From Multifurca ochricompacta (Eukaryota > Basidiomycota > Agaricomycetes > Russulales > Russulaceae): DNA of 64,000 nt. This document shows positions 1 through 11,211 of this stretch, one piece after another. Numbering within the stretch: position 1 is the stretch's first letter; each line of letters opens with the position of its first letter. The DNA lies in the NCBI GenBank assembly GCA_022496185.1, contig WTXG01000158.1, positions 1 through 64,000 of the forward strand, read 5' to 3'. The notes beneath the pieces were generated by a model that saw only the letters and a list, made by a program, of their open reading frames with translations, was not told the DNA's origin and searched no databases. A program made the position numbers and the translations under genes.

Positions 1-744
1 GAGTGCTCCATCCTGAGCCTCAACATCCAACACAGTAACATGAACCTGCACACTGTGTTGAACACTAACTCCCAGGACCACATTCTTTTGGTACAGGAAC
101 CCTGGTTTGGCCAAATCAGGGTTTCCCATTCTGACACTCTGCCTGATGGTCAGGATACCCTCGGTGCCCCAGCCCACCCTGGCTGGGATTTCTTCTACCC
201 ATCGTTGCCAGTGCTCTCGCACGCCAAGACGCTTGTTTATGTGAGGAAATTTCATCCTCACCGCTCTAATGTTCCCTTTGCTGCCCAGTTTTCCACTCAG
301 CACAACATGTGTGCACACCCTTGCATACTGGTGGGTGATCTCAGGATAGGTTCAAGTATCCTGCAGATCATCTCCTTCTACAATGATGTCCAGGATCCTA
401 CCGCGCTTCGAGTGCTGTTGTCAATCACCCTGGACAACACCCCTACCGTCATAGCTGGAGACTTCAACCTCCACCACCCGGATTGGGCCCCACCTGGCCC
501 TTCCCACCCTACCTCCTCCTCTGCCCCCTCATTTTTGGACTGGGCTGCTGATCAAGGCCTCAACCTGGTCTCCTCCCCTGGTATCATTACCAGACATGCT
601 GCCAACCACCCTGGCAGCATTCTCGACCTTGTCTGGGCCTCGCTTCCCCTCAGGATTAGTGGATCCCTCTCACCTGTTGTTGCTGGGCAGCCAGCCTGGG
701 CTCTGACCATGCTGGACTGTGCTTCTCTTGGCAACACTTGCTAA
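1..744 (+). pseudogene. LINE L1 ORF2, apurinic/apyrimidinic-type endonuclease domain
   Basis: This is the N-terminal part of ORF2. Family endonucleases nick the target DNA to prime reverse transcription. Visible motifs are LLVQEPWF near residue 30, the metal/phosphate-site segment VAGDFNLHHPDW in the middle, and ILDLVWASLP near the end, all as in exo/endonuclease/phosphatase folds. The terminal SDH motif seen in L2 is lost because the frame breaks near 722. The frame is open from base 1, so the true start is upstream. L2 aligns along the whole length. Confidence 0.88.
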
Positions 745-2700
745 TGGCTCTGGACCCTGCCGCGCCTGTCAAGTCGTATGTCACCAAGGTATCTGATGAT
801 GTGCTTCAGGCTTGGTGGGACCACCTGGACCTGTCCTTGCCGCCTATCCCTCAGCTGCTTACCCCTGCTGATGTAGAATCTTTCACCACTGCGCTTCTGG
901 ATGTCCTCATTACAACTTCTGATGCCCACCTGGCTGTCACCTCCACTCCTTGTGCCAAATGGGCCAAGTGGTGGAACCCTGCATGCATGCAGGCAGTTTC
1001 CACGCTTAGGCACTCAAGACACGACCCCACTGCCAAGGCCCTTGCCTCAGCCCTCTGCCACAAAATTCGGCAGGCTAAGTTCACCTGGACTAACTTGGCT
1101 ATCTCTATGCAAGACATCTGGGACATCACTGCCTGGTGACACAGACACTGGATCTCCATTGTCCCTGCCATTCGCCGACCTGCTGGTCCCCTGCTCTGGG
1201 ACCGCCCTTCCATCGAAGAAGTCTTTGTTGCTCAGTTCTTTGGTTCTGAGTCCCACCCTGTGCCTACCACCTTTGTCAACAACCCACCACCTTTCCCGAT
1301 GCAGGATTGGGTCCCATTCTCCTCTGACAAAATCGCTGACTTACTGCACAGAACCTCATTGAAATCCGCTCCCGGTTTCTCCAAGATCAACTGGAGGGTC
1401 CTCAAGTGGGCCTGGCCATCGATTGATGACCATGTCACAGCCCTCTTCAACGCCTCCATCCAGATCAGACATGTGCTGGCTTCTTGGAAACGTGCCCTCA
1501 TGGTCATCCTCCCAAAGCCCGCTCGCCTGGACTACAGCCTTGCCAAGGCTCACTGTCTGATCTCCCTGCTGGAGACTCTAGGGAAACTTCTTGACAAGTC
1601 ACTCACCAAGCATCTCACGGCTGACATCGACCAATATGCCACACTCCTGTCCACCCAGTTCGGCGTGCAATCCAACTCATGCTGCCTGGACTCGGCATTG
1701 TCCCTGGTCCATGACATCACCTGCATCCAAGCCTCTGGCATGGTCTGCAGCATGGTGTTGTTTGACGTTTCAGGGTTCTTTGATCATGTGCACCCTCAGC
1801 ATTGCGCAGCTGTCCTCTCACGGCTTGGCTACCCACCACAGGTATCAGCTTGGGTACTCAGCTTCCTAACTGACCACACTGCCTCCCTGTCTTTCAATGG
1901 CACCGTAGGCTCCCCACATGCCACAACCATTGGGACCCCCCAGGGCTCCCCCATCTTGCCAGTCCTGGCCACTCTCTATGCCACCCCGCTCCTCCACCTG
2001 GCTGCCTCTTGGAAAGGCTGCTGTCTGTCCATGTATGTGGACGACGGTCTGCTTTTTGCCTGGGCACCGACTTGGGATGAAGTGGTCTCATCACTGTGAC
2101 TCCACTACTTGATCACCATGGACTGGCTGGCTCGCACCAGGATGTCTGCTGACCCTGCAAAGACCAAAGCACTCTTCTTCTCCTGTGCAAAATCTCTCTC
2201 CCCTGCCACGATGCACCTGACTTTGTTGTCAAGGCAGGGGCCCAGGTGCGATACTTGTGTTTTTTCTTTACTCTGACTCTCTCCTGGTGTCCTCATGTAG
2301 ATATCATGTGTCAACGAGCATGCACATCCATCCACACCTTACAACTGCTTGGCAACTCCGAGCATGGCCTCACCACCAAGAATTGGCAGCTGGTCCTCAA
2401 CATGGTCTGCCTCCTGGTTCTGACCTACAGCTCTCAGCTGTGGATTCACACCAGGCAGGCCCCCACTCTCATCAAGCATCTCCAATTAGTGTTGAATGCT
2501 GTGGTCCACAAGATCACCGGCTCCTTCCACACCGTGCCCCATGGACCTCTCCACAAGCTCACCTGAGTCCTCCCAATGAAGCATTTTGTTGAGAAACTGG
2601 CGGATACCACAGCTCTTTGGTACACCTCTCTTCCCACTCACTCACAGCCCATCCAGCACCTTTGTGGGTCACTGGATGATGCACTTCTACACCCCCAATG
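723..2700 (+). pseudogene. LINE L1 ORF2, reverse transcriptase domain
   Basis: This is the RT core in a shifted frame. Visible motifs are LPKPARLDYSLAKAH, then FDVSGFFDHVHP (motif A), GTPQGSP (motif B) and YVDDGLLFAW (motif C, catalytic YVDD). TGA stops at about 1137-1139 and 2097-2099 and a frame change near 2235 interrupt it; the thumb region continues in another frame to about 2700. At 2564 the stop replaces an Arg that L2 keeps (LVRLLPM in L2 against LT-stop-VLPM here). Non-functional copy. Confidence 0.9.
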
Positions 2701-3927
2701 CCGACACTGCACCCAGGCCCCTGCGCCCTCACCACCTCACCAGCTAACCCCCCTGCAAGCACTTGCCAACCATGTCCCCCTCTTGACGGGCTCCTGGACA
2801 TCCTCGCCTTTGCTCCATGGGATCTCCCTGCTTGGGGCACTTGTATCCATTTCGTGGGTACATGCCCCCCAACTGTACGTCTCAATGAAGTCACCACCCT
2901 TTTGGCTCTGCCCCATGCTGACATAGCCCTCATTCATGTGGCTACCTCCCATTCCCAAGCCAAACGAGTAGACAAGAAACTCATTGGCACTGCTGCTGCC
3001 ATCCTCATGGACAGCTCTGGTGAAACTACAAACCACTGGACCCGCAGCACCAGGGGCGTCAAGGCTGAAGTCAACCTCTTTGCCCTCCACCGCACCCTCC
3101 AGTGGGCCATCTCCTTCTATGAGGGCCACTCCATCACCCTGCGCCTGATCATAACGGCTCTGTCAAGCTCATTGCTGGCAGGACTCTGCACATGTGATCC
3201 ACGTCACTTCACAGGTGACTTTGTCTTACTTCACAAAGCACTGGCTAAGCTTCTTGCAGATCATCCCTCCCTGGACATCACCTTCATGTGGTGTCCCCCC
3301 TCTCCACAATACCACACATCCTCGCTGGCTCCCAAGGCCGCAGACCGTGCCTGTCGCCTGCACAACCCAGGCGACCTGGATGAGCCCCCCTCCCCTCTGC
3401 AATGGCAAGCTTTGTCCCGTCTCCATGCCTATGACAACTGGCATGCAGAGTGGCTTCACTCCCGCTCCCTTGACACTGAGTCACAGGCTGGTTACAAGGC
3501 CTACAGTATCTCCATCCAGGGTCCTCCCACTGGCGGCAACCACCCCCTTTGGACGGTGGCCACTGCCAAACACAAAGACAACCCGTTCACTCGGCATACG
3601 GTATCCACCACCTTCCAGCTGGCCACCAGCCATGCATTCATCATGGAATACCATGAATGGTTCTTCTCTTCCTGTCTGGAGGCTGACCACCTCTGTCACT
3701 GCGACGACGTTACCCCTGCAACTTTTGCCCACATCACCTTAGATTGTCCATTACATGCCCAAGTTTGGATGGAATGTGACATGGACCCTGGCTTGCTCTT
3801 TGATGAGCTCACCTGGATGCAGATCTTCAACAATCATGCCAGGGTAACTCAGCTTCTGGAGTTCATCCAGAATTTGGGGGCTTTCTTCAAGCCCATCCAT
3901 GCCTGCAGGCCTCACGAACCCCCTTGA
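2698..3927 (+). pseudogene. LINE L1 ORF2, RNase H-like and C-terminal CCHC region
   Basis: An open frame of about 400 residues. It contains an RNase H-like segment (GTAAAILMDSSGE followed by KAEVNLFALHRTL) and a C-terminal zinc-knuckle-like CHCDDVTPATFAHITLDC (C-x-C-x9-H-x4-C), a spacing kept in L2. The open frame suggests this third of ORF2 decayed least. The 3' untranslated region runs from 3928 to the poly(A) tail. Confidence 0.85.
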
Positions 3928-4253
3928 AGGGGTCTCTCTTTGGTTTGGACTTAGTAGGTTTTTCTTGCTTTGAAACAGTCTCTTTCTCAGATGGCCATTC
4001 CATGTACAATTTCCCTTAGGCTTTTCTCTTAGAGTTTTCCACCTAGCATGTCCCTGTAGACACAGCATCTCCTGTACACCCACACAGTAGTTACATTGTA
4101 CCCTGATGTAGCCATGCAATTGGGCTGAGTCCTGCAAGCATGTCAATAAAGTTGAGTTCAAAAAAAAAAAAAAAAAAGTCAATCATCAAGACGGATGGTT
4201 ATGGGTACAGAAAACGCCATCTGAACCCATCAAAAAACAGCTGTAGACGGCAT

Positions 4254-5283
4254 TGTCAAACAATCATGCTGCTGGTTATACTGACTGTGGTTAGTAGCGG
4301 TTAGGCTAAAAGACAAGTAATACTTCAGAGGTGAAGATAACTCTATATTACTATACTACACACCTAAAAGACAAGTAATCTACAAGAGAGAGTTAGTCAA
4401 AGGTAAAAAGAGAAGTATAGTAGAAGGGACTTACACTTCAGAGGTGAAGATAACTCTGAAGTGTAAGAGACGAAACAGACACCCTTATATACCCATAGAG
4501 GCCAGGGGAAATGGTCTGTGCGCACTGGGAATAAGTCCACAAGTGCCGGACAATAAACAGAGAGGGATAAAGGCCATTGGCCAAAGAGATATCATGTGCT
4601 TACTGCGCATTACTAAGGACATCACTAATTAGCTGAGTAAGGTGAGAAAGAAATGTAATAAAGATATCATAAAAAGTCCGAAACTCCGGAACCTAATCTA
4701 ATCTTTGTCAAACAGGCATGAGGTGCAGCATACTGACTGTAAGGTGGTTAGCGGGTTAGGCTAGAAAAGACAAGTTACTTCAGAGATGGAAGAAACTCTA
4801 TATTACTATACTACACACCTAGAAAAGACAAGTTCTATATACAGAGTTAGTCTAAGGTAGTGATGATAGTAGAGAGGACGACTTACACTTCAGAGATGGA
4901 AGAAACTCTGAAGTGTAAGAGATGAAACAGACACCCTTATATACCCATAGGGGCCAAGGGAAATGGTCTGTGCACACTGGGAATAAGTCCACAGGTGCTG
5001 GACAAAGTCCAAACAACAAACATGAGGGAGAAAGGCCATTGGCCACTACAGAAATCACATGTTACAAGGTGTATCAGTCAGCTACTGCGGAATGTGAGAA
5101 TGAAGGTAATAATGATAATGTAAAAAGTCCGAAACTCCGGTATCTAATCTAATCTACAAGTAGCTAATCTTATCACCTGATGCCTGAAGCATCACCGAAC
5201 ATCTTCTGTGTTCAACAATCTTATCTACAGCTAAAGCGATCCTTAGATGCCTGAAGCATCTCCAGACACATCCTGTGTCAACA
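4254..5283 (-). mobile_element. Solo LTR, family LTR-A (outer copy, A1), interrupted
   Basis: Starts TGTCAAACAA, ends TGTGTCAACA, flanked by GGCAT at 4249-4253 and 5284-5288; hAT-1b shows the empty site at about 8130. The net LTR length is about 513 bp once the inner copy and its duplication are removed. The sense direction is set by a TATATAAGGG-type box on the minus strand followed by a stem-loop (14-bp arms, 4430-4467). There is no internal retroelement sequence, so this is a solo LTR left by recombination, or a TRIM. Confidence 0.9.
4706..5217 (-). mobile_element. Solo LTR, family LTR-A (inner copy, A2)
   Basis: A 512-bp LTR from TGTCAAACAGG to GTGTTCAACA, inserted in the outer LTR with the 5-bp duplication ATCTT (4701-4705 and 5218-5222). 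It has a segment around AAAGTCCAAACAACAAAC that the outer copies lack, which defines subfamily A2. It has the same orientation as the outer copy. Confidence 0.9.
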
Positions 5284-6369
5284 GGCATTAGATGGCATGG
5301 ATGGCAGGGCTTTAATCTTGTCATTAAGCCACCAAAACTCCCCACTATAGTATCTTTACCTATTTAGATAGTAGATAAGTGTTAGCTAAATATGGTAAAG
5401 ATAAGAGATAAGATAAACTAACTACTCACTTCAGTTTATGTGGTCAAAACTGAAGTGAACATGTACAGAGTAGTGACCTTTTATACTGCTCAGAGGAGCA
5501 TGACAATAAGTAGAATAAATATAGTTATTTAAATGTGACAAGACAGAAGGAATGTGTTGTGCATGCAATGTCTCTGAATCAATTATCTGACGCACTTTAG
5601 ATTATCTTATCATAATCATAAGATCAAGTCCACCCAGGAGCCCAGCTGTCTGGTCCCCAGTCCCCAACAATCCAGTCGCAACCGGCCCATCTCAACAGCA
5701 TATTATGGATTATGGAGTAGATTAGATTAGTGGATGGGGCATGATCTCCCTCTGTTGCCTGACAAGAAGCAGTTGCATCTTGCATGCATGCAAGCTGATG
5801 CTGCACTGGGTCATTGAGCTGTCTATTAGTCTATATATTTGATTTTTGCCTTATTGTAATTGAATTTTGGTCTTCCAGAGTCCAGTTGGAGGTATGCTCA
5901 CATTTACCACACTTGGCTTTAGGAGTTGCCTTATGCAAGCCCAAATATAGTTTTTGGGATGCCCCTTTTTGGGGCATGTTTTGGTATTGTTTCTCTGATG
6001 TCTCTTTTGTGATAATGTACCTACAATTCCATTTATTGAGGGAGTTCATGTTCCAGTATGCCCTGTTTACACTGCTCACACTCACAGAAGCAAATGCAAT
6101 GCTTGAAGTCCCTCTATGAGTTTCAGATTATGGCTGGTAAAGTAGATTGTTGGGTATTGTACTCATAAACTACATAAAAAGGTGTAGAATAGCCATAAGA
6201 ATACACCTATTTATTGCTTTATCACTCTAAGCTTCTTGCTCATGCTACCCTGGTCAACTTTATTTTCTCTAGTAATACCATCTACTACCGTATACTGTAA
6301 AATGGCCATACTGTACCCATACCATACTGTCAGTGATCCAGTGAGTACCAAAAACGGAAGGTGTATGGG

Positions 6370-6957
6370 TAGTGTTTGCCATGGGTAACCCGCGGGTAAA
6401 AACACATGGACCCGTACCCATACCCATATGTACCTGGACCCTTACACCAAGGGTACGGGTTTGCCATACTACGGGTATGGGTACACCACAGGTCATATAC
6501 CTGCGGGTAAGGGTAGATATTTACATTTTAAGTCTGATAGCCTAGAGTAACACTGTACTACTTAAGCTATAATCCATTCATCATCTGGCCATTCTTCATT
6601 GTTTTTGGTATCAGGTTGAGATGCTGCATACTTTAAATCAGCAGTCTCTACATAACTGGCCTTCATCCAAGCTCCCAAACATAGAAGAGCCTGAGTTGTA
6701 TGCAATGGGACCACTGGGTCTGTATACAGTATCTACAATACATGTACTGTGTAGTTTTTCTGTGGCTGGTGCAATGCCACATGCATTGCCGCCCTCATTG
6801 CTGCCCTTCCAATTTCAGCTTACCTGCTCTGGCGGGTAAGGGTTGGGTGTCTGCGGGTAGGGGTCACATGAGGGGTATGAAGATGTGACCCTGACCTGTA
6901 CCCGCATGTACCCTGACCACATACCCGGCGGGTTGCGCCTACCTGTAGCGAACACTA
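6370..6957. mobile_element. Small non-autonomous hAT (hAT-2) nested in hAT-1a
   Basis: A 588-bp element with imperfect terminal inverted repeats starting TAGTGTTTGCC and ending GCGAACACTA. The 8-bp duplication TGTATGGG lies at 6362-6369 and 6958-6965. Subterminal regions are rich in GGGTA/TACCC motifs in both orientations, a usual hAT feature. It has no coding capacity. The sister copy hAT-1b lacks the insertion. Confidence 0.9.
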
Positions 6958-7033
6958 TGTATGGGTCAGCCATACCCATCCTTCACTGTCAAATAGACAG
7001 CCGTCACCATCAAATGGACGGCGCGCAGCCCTA

Positions 7034-7961
7034 ATAGGTAACCTTCCAAGCCTCCAGTCATGGCCCAATGTGCGTTGAGAACTAGACCATCCCTTCCAAA
7101 GACGATGAATGGGAAATGATAGGAGACATCGAAACTGGTCACGCAGATGAGTATGTCGAGGTGTTCAGCACTTTCGTCTTCGAGCTCGATGCCTGTGGGT
7201 GTGACGCATGCAATTGGTGTCGTCTGAAGAGTCATCTGTGGGGGGGAGGGGGGGATAACAGACAGATGTCAATGTCGTATATCCGGCAAGTGCGCATTGG
7301 TCGCCCCTGCCCCTCACATTTTCCATGTATAGAGCTTCCAAGTAGCTGGGACTGGGTGTAAGATGACAATAGCAGACAGCGAATTGTGGAACGACTTAGA
7401 GCGAGCACGGCACGGTACACAGTCAATCCACTTGAGCGCTGAAGAGACAGCAATTACTTTTCTCTATGAGCTCTGGACGTGCAGTGAGTCATTTCTTCAT
7501 TTCTCCCTTGAGTAATTCTCCAACCAGTTTCTGCAAGTCTGAGCCTCGGAAAGTGGTCTGAGCAACTGACTAGAGTGAGAGAAATTTCACTTTCAGAGGG
7601 GTGATTGTTACCCAAGATAGAATAGAAAACACATGTAAAGATCTGCCTAAACTCTTTATAGTATTTCTTGTCTCTAAATGCCTCGCAGTCTTTCTCTGAA
7701 TACAAATCTTTGGTGGTTAGAGACATCAGTGTGACTATGATCATGTGATGCATACAATCATTGCTCCCTGGATCACAACCAGTGAGTTCGAGTATGGTGT
7801 GAAGGGAGTAATGGCTCTCCGATCCACATCTTTGAGAGGGTGTAGTTTACAATCAACTTGGCTTTGGGCTGAAGCACAGTGACAAGTTGGATTCCGGAAG
7901 AACCCTTTAAAGGACAAGACCCCAGTCAGATGATATGAAAGAGTGGGTTGGGGGGGGGGGG
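7034..7961. other. Unassigned sequence between hAT-1a and hAT-1b
   Basis: No gene or repeat family was recognised. Open frames up to 99 codons exist on both strands (for example 7454-7753 minus, 7116-7361 plus), with no known motif and no clear intron signals. It includes a G-rich run at 7231-7255 and a G tract at 7949-7962 next to hAT-1b. It may be relic host sequence continuing at 9277. Confidence 0.4.
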
Positions 7962-7969
7962 GAGGGACT

Positions 7970-9268
7970 TAGGGCTGTGCGCTGTACCCGTAGCTTACGG
8001 TATGACGGTGCTGTAGTACGGTGCCATACCCATACCGTACCAGCTCAAGTCAATCATCAAGACAGATGGTCACGGGTACAGAAAACGCCGTCCGAACCCA
8101 TCAAAAAACGGCCGTAGACAGCATTAGACAGCATGGACAGCAGGGCTTTAATCTTGTCATTAAGCCACCAAAACTCCCCCACTGTAGTATCTTTACCTAT
8201 TTAGATAGTAGATAAGTGTTAGCTAAATATGGTAAAGATAAGAGATAAGATAAACTAACTAATACCCACTTCAGTTTATGTGGTCAAAACTGAAGTGAAC
8301 ATGTACAGAATAGTGACCTTTGATACTGCTCAGAGGAGCATGAGAATAAGTAGAATAAATATAGTTATTCAAATGTGACAAGACAGAAGGAATGTGTTGT
8401 GCGTGCAATGTCTCTGATTCAATTATTTGATTCACTTTAGATTATCTTATCATAATCATAAGATCGAGTCCACCCAGGAGCCCGGCTGTCTGGTCTCTGG
8501 TCCCAGTTACAACTGGCCCATCTCAACAGCATATTATGGATTATGGAGTAGATTAGATTAGTGGATGGGGCACGATCTCCCTCCGTTGCCTGACAAGAAG
8601 CAGTTGCATCTTGCACGCATGCAAGCTGATACTGCACTGGGTCATTGAGCTGTCTATTAGTCTATATATTTGATATTTGCCTTATTGTAATTGAATTTTG
8701 GTCTGCCAGAGTCCAGTTGGAGGTATGCTCACATTTACCACACTTGGCTTTAGGAGTTGCCTTGTGCAAGCCCAAATATAGTTTTTGGGATGCCCCTTTT
8801 TGGGGCATGTTTTGGTATTGTTTCTCTGATGTCTCTTTTGTGATAATGTACCTACAATTCCATTTATTGAGGGAGTTCATGTTCCAGTATGCCCTGTTTA
8901 CACTGCTCACACTCACAGAAGCAAATGCAATGCTTGAAGTCCCTCTATGAGTTTCAGATTATGGCTGGTAAAGTAGATTGTTGGGTATTGTACTCATAAA
9001 CTACATAAAAATGTGTAGAATAGCCATAAGAATACACCTATTCATTGCTTTATCACTCTAAGCTTCTTGCTCATGCTACCCTGGTCAACTTTATTTTCTC
9101 TAGTAATACCATCTACTACTGTATACCGTAAAACGGCCGTACCATACCCATACCATACCATTAGCGATCCAGTGAGTACCAAAAACGGAAGGTGTATGGG
9201 TCAGCTGTACCCGTCCTTCACCGTCAAATAGATGGCCATCACCGTCAAACGGACGGCACGCAGCCCTA
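7970..9268. mobile_element. Intact non-autonomous hAT element hAT-1b
   Basis: A 1299-bp element bounded by inverted termini TAGGGCTGTGCGC and GCACGCAGCCCTA, with the 8-bp direct duplication GAGGGACT at 7962-7969 and 9269-9276. It serves as the unfilled reference for the two insertions in hAT-1a. It keeps the same 101-residue frame (8645-8950) and the opposite frames (8662-8916 and 8437-8637). One opposite frame holds a Cys-x2-Cys pair (KCGKCEH) that could be a remnant of a BED-type finger, but this is speculative. There is no DDE catalytic core. Confidence 0.9.
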
Positions 9269-9276
9269 GAGGGACT

Positions 9277-10195
9277 TAGCATGCTACCAGTCATGCACGT
9301 TTCCAATGATACTGATGGCCTTATCCTCCCAGTCCTTCACACCTTCTTCCCACCCACCCTCCTCAGTGACGTCCCACTGTGCACTGTGCAGTACACATCC
9401 ATGGAAATCACCAAGACCTGGAATAGAGGATACCAACACCGATGAAAAGCAGGTATGTTGTGTCCTCGATCTCCGTGTCACAGTCTTCATCACGCTGGAT
9501 CCTGAGGTATCATTTGCCCATCGCCTCATCCCATGAGGCCTGTGTGAGCTCGTGTTGCAGTTTTATGTGACACATGAGCTTGTACTTTTCGACCACTTGG
9601 TTGAGGTAAGCAAGGATCTTGGACCCAGAGGCTTAGAATCTGGACCAGTCTACCTACCACCCTCAAGTTCGTGTCAGTTTGGTAATTCTAAAGGTGGATG
9701 GGTGTTTTCTTGGCCTGCTTCTTCTGAGAAAGCGACGCACATTGGTCTCAAAGCTATATTTAAACTGGATAGACGTGCAAATGGAGATATCTGGCTTGAG
9801 AGCAAGCAACGACAGGGAGGTGTCTTACATTGTGGGAGGGTATATCACAATGCAAGTCCCTGTTCATTGAGGACTGAACTGAAGGATGAAGATGGATGGG
9901 AAGATGACTCTCAGAGGGTATTTGTTAAGGATCCCCCTTTCCTTTTCATAGACTGTCAACTTGATGTTTGGCACCCTCTGCACAAAACTATTATGAGAGT
10001 AATGGAAACTTGGTGAGAAACTATAGAGAACAAAAGAAGAATGCTTCAAACTGAATGGCTGGGAGGATGCCACAAAATCCGGCACAGATGCATACAACTT
10101 TGATAGGGCAATACCCATCAATGGCAAAGTGGCTGAGTTGAAAGTTCTCAGAGTGATTCCTGGTGACTGGATGCAAATCACCCAGCACCCAGCAC
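9277..10195. other. Unassigned sequence right of hAT-1b
   Basis: Contiguous with 7034-7961 before hAT-1b inserted. The longest frames are 9552-10016 plus (154 codons) and 9864-10265 minus (133 codons, running into hAT-3). They overlap, show no recognised domain, and I could not decide whether either is real. Confidence 0.35.
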
Positions 10196-10839
10196 TAGGG
10201 TTGCGGAAAACAGAAAATATTTGAGGCCAGTAATTTACTGGTAATTTACCAGTAAAAAGTTCCACATGATACTTTCACATGATGTTTTCAATATAACTCC
10301 ATTGAGAAGTTGTTGTCTAGGGGCTCTCCAAGAGGGTTAGGAGACACCAAGATGACAAATCAATGGTTGGTAAGACCTCGAGAGAATGTTCAGGACAGAA
10401 TATCTCAAGATTCGGCTCATCCAACCAACTATCATCCTTGTCATCACAGTCACCCAGATTCTCATCCAGTTTGCCATCTGACTTTGAAAAGAACCTGTTT
10501 TTGATATCAAAAAAATTCACAGATCTCGAGAATATTGAGGTTATCAGCAGGTAGGATTTTTCCTTTCACACATTCTGGGATTATTTTCCATGGCTTTTTT
10601 TTTTGAATCAATTTTATAATGCGCTTGCGGGATGGCACCTAATCGCACGGCCACACCCAGGTACAATGTGACTACTACTACTACAAACAAGGAGGTGGAG
10701 TGACAGAGTCATGTGTGGAAACCCAGAAGGAAAACTGTTTGTAAAATCTAATGTAGAGAGGCCATCCGAAACCAGTGACTGTTCAAGAAGCAGAGAGAGA
10801 AAAACTCACTAAGTTCCAGTCCAATGCACCCTAAACTCG

Positions 10840-11211
10840 GTCTGGCTCATGGGGGCGGCAAGAGAAAATTGGCTGGTGGAAGGCGCCAGTCTCCTGCAGG
10901 AACTCCAGGAGGTGCCCAACCATGCCACAGTCATTAAAGTAGTCAACGGGGTCGAGACCCTCCAGATTGAATGGGGTAAGCTGCCATGTTGCCCGCGCTT
11001 GGGCATACAAGGGGCATTCGAGCAGCACATGCGGGAAGCTTGCAGGGGTCATGTTGTCACACTGACAGGTGCGATCGGAGGCCAGCTGTCGTGAGTGGAA
11101 GCGTTCAGCATACTCCAAAATGAATGCATGGCCTGTGGCAAGGTGCATGGCAGTGGAGGTGGTGTGTTGGTCAAAGGGGTCCTTGCGACAATGGGTGGCG
11201 GTGGTCCAGAG
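10840..11211 (-). pseudogene. LINE L2 ORF2, C-terminal segment cut off by LTR-A
   Basis: Encodes the end of ORF2, with CQCDNMTPASFPHVLLEC (C-x-C-x9-H-x4-C) and a terminal RPHEPD that aligns with HACRPHEPP of L1. Deleting the LTR-A insertion and one copy of its duplication CAGAG joins codons GGC TCC AAC CAC CCT CTC to TGG ACC ACC GCC, giving GSNHPLWTTAT, in frame and parallel to GGNHPLWTVAT of L1. Confidence 0.9.

Larger units (their letters stand above)
1..4177 (+). mobile_element. LINE (non-LTR retrotransposon) L1, cut by window start
   Basis: The element carries endonuclease, reverse transcriptase and RNase H-like regions in that order. It ends with AATAAA at 4145-4150 and an 18-A tail at 4160-4177. 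It belongs to the same family as L2 (10597-35604); their proteins align throughout. The sequence right after the tail (from 4178) matches the interior of the hAT copy at 7970-9268, so L1 inserted into a hAT element. The 5' end lies outside the window, and the first codons here are only a few residues into ORF2. The frame shifts near 722, 2235 and 2700, and TGA stops lie at about 1137, 2097 and 2564, so this copy is dead. A Tad1-like fungal clade is likely from the domain order but was not tested. Confidence 0.93.
4178..7033. mobile_element. Non-autonomous hAT element hAT-1a, right portion, with nested insertions
   Basis: This matches hAT-1b (7970-9268) from GTCAATCATCAAGAC to the terminal GCGCGCAGCCCTA at 7021-7033. 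Its left end lies upstream of L1, outside the window. It is interrupted by the LTR pair at 4254-5283 (duplication GGCAT) and by the hAT at 6370-6957 (duplication TGTATGGG). Removing both restores collinearity with hAT-1b. It encodes no recognisable transposase. A 101-residue frame (5814-6119) and an opposite frame containing KAKCGKCEHTSNW are kept in both copies. The predicted 8-bp target duplication after the right end would be ATAGGTAA. Confidence 0.85.

Noticed and set aside
9864..10265. 133-codon minus-strand frame as a host gene
   Set aside because: It runs across the hAT-3 terminus at 10196 and overlaps an equally long plus-strand frame; no domain.
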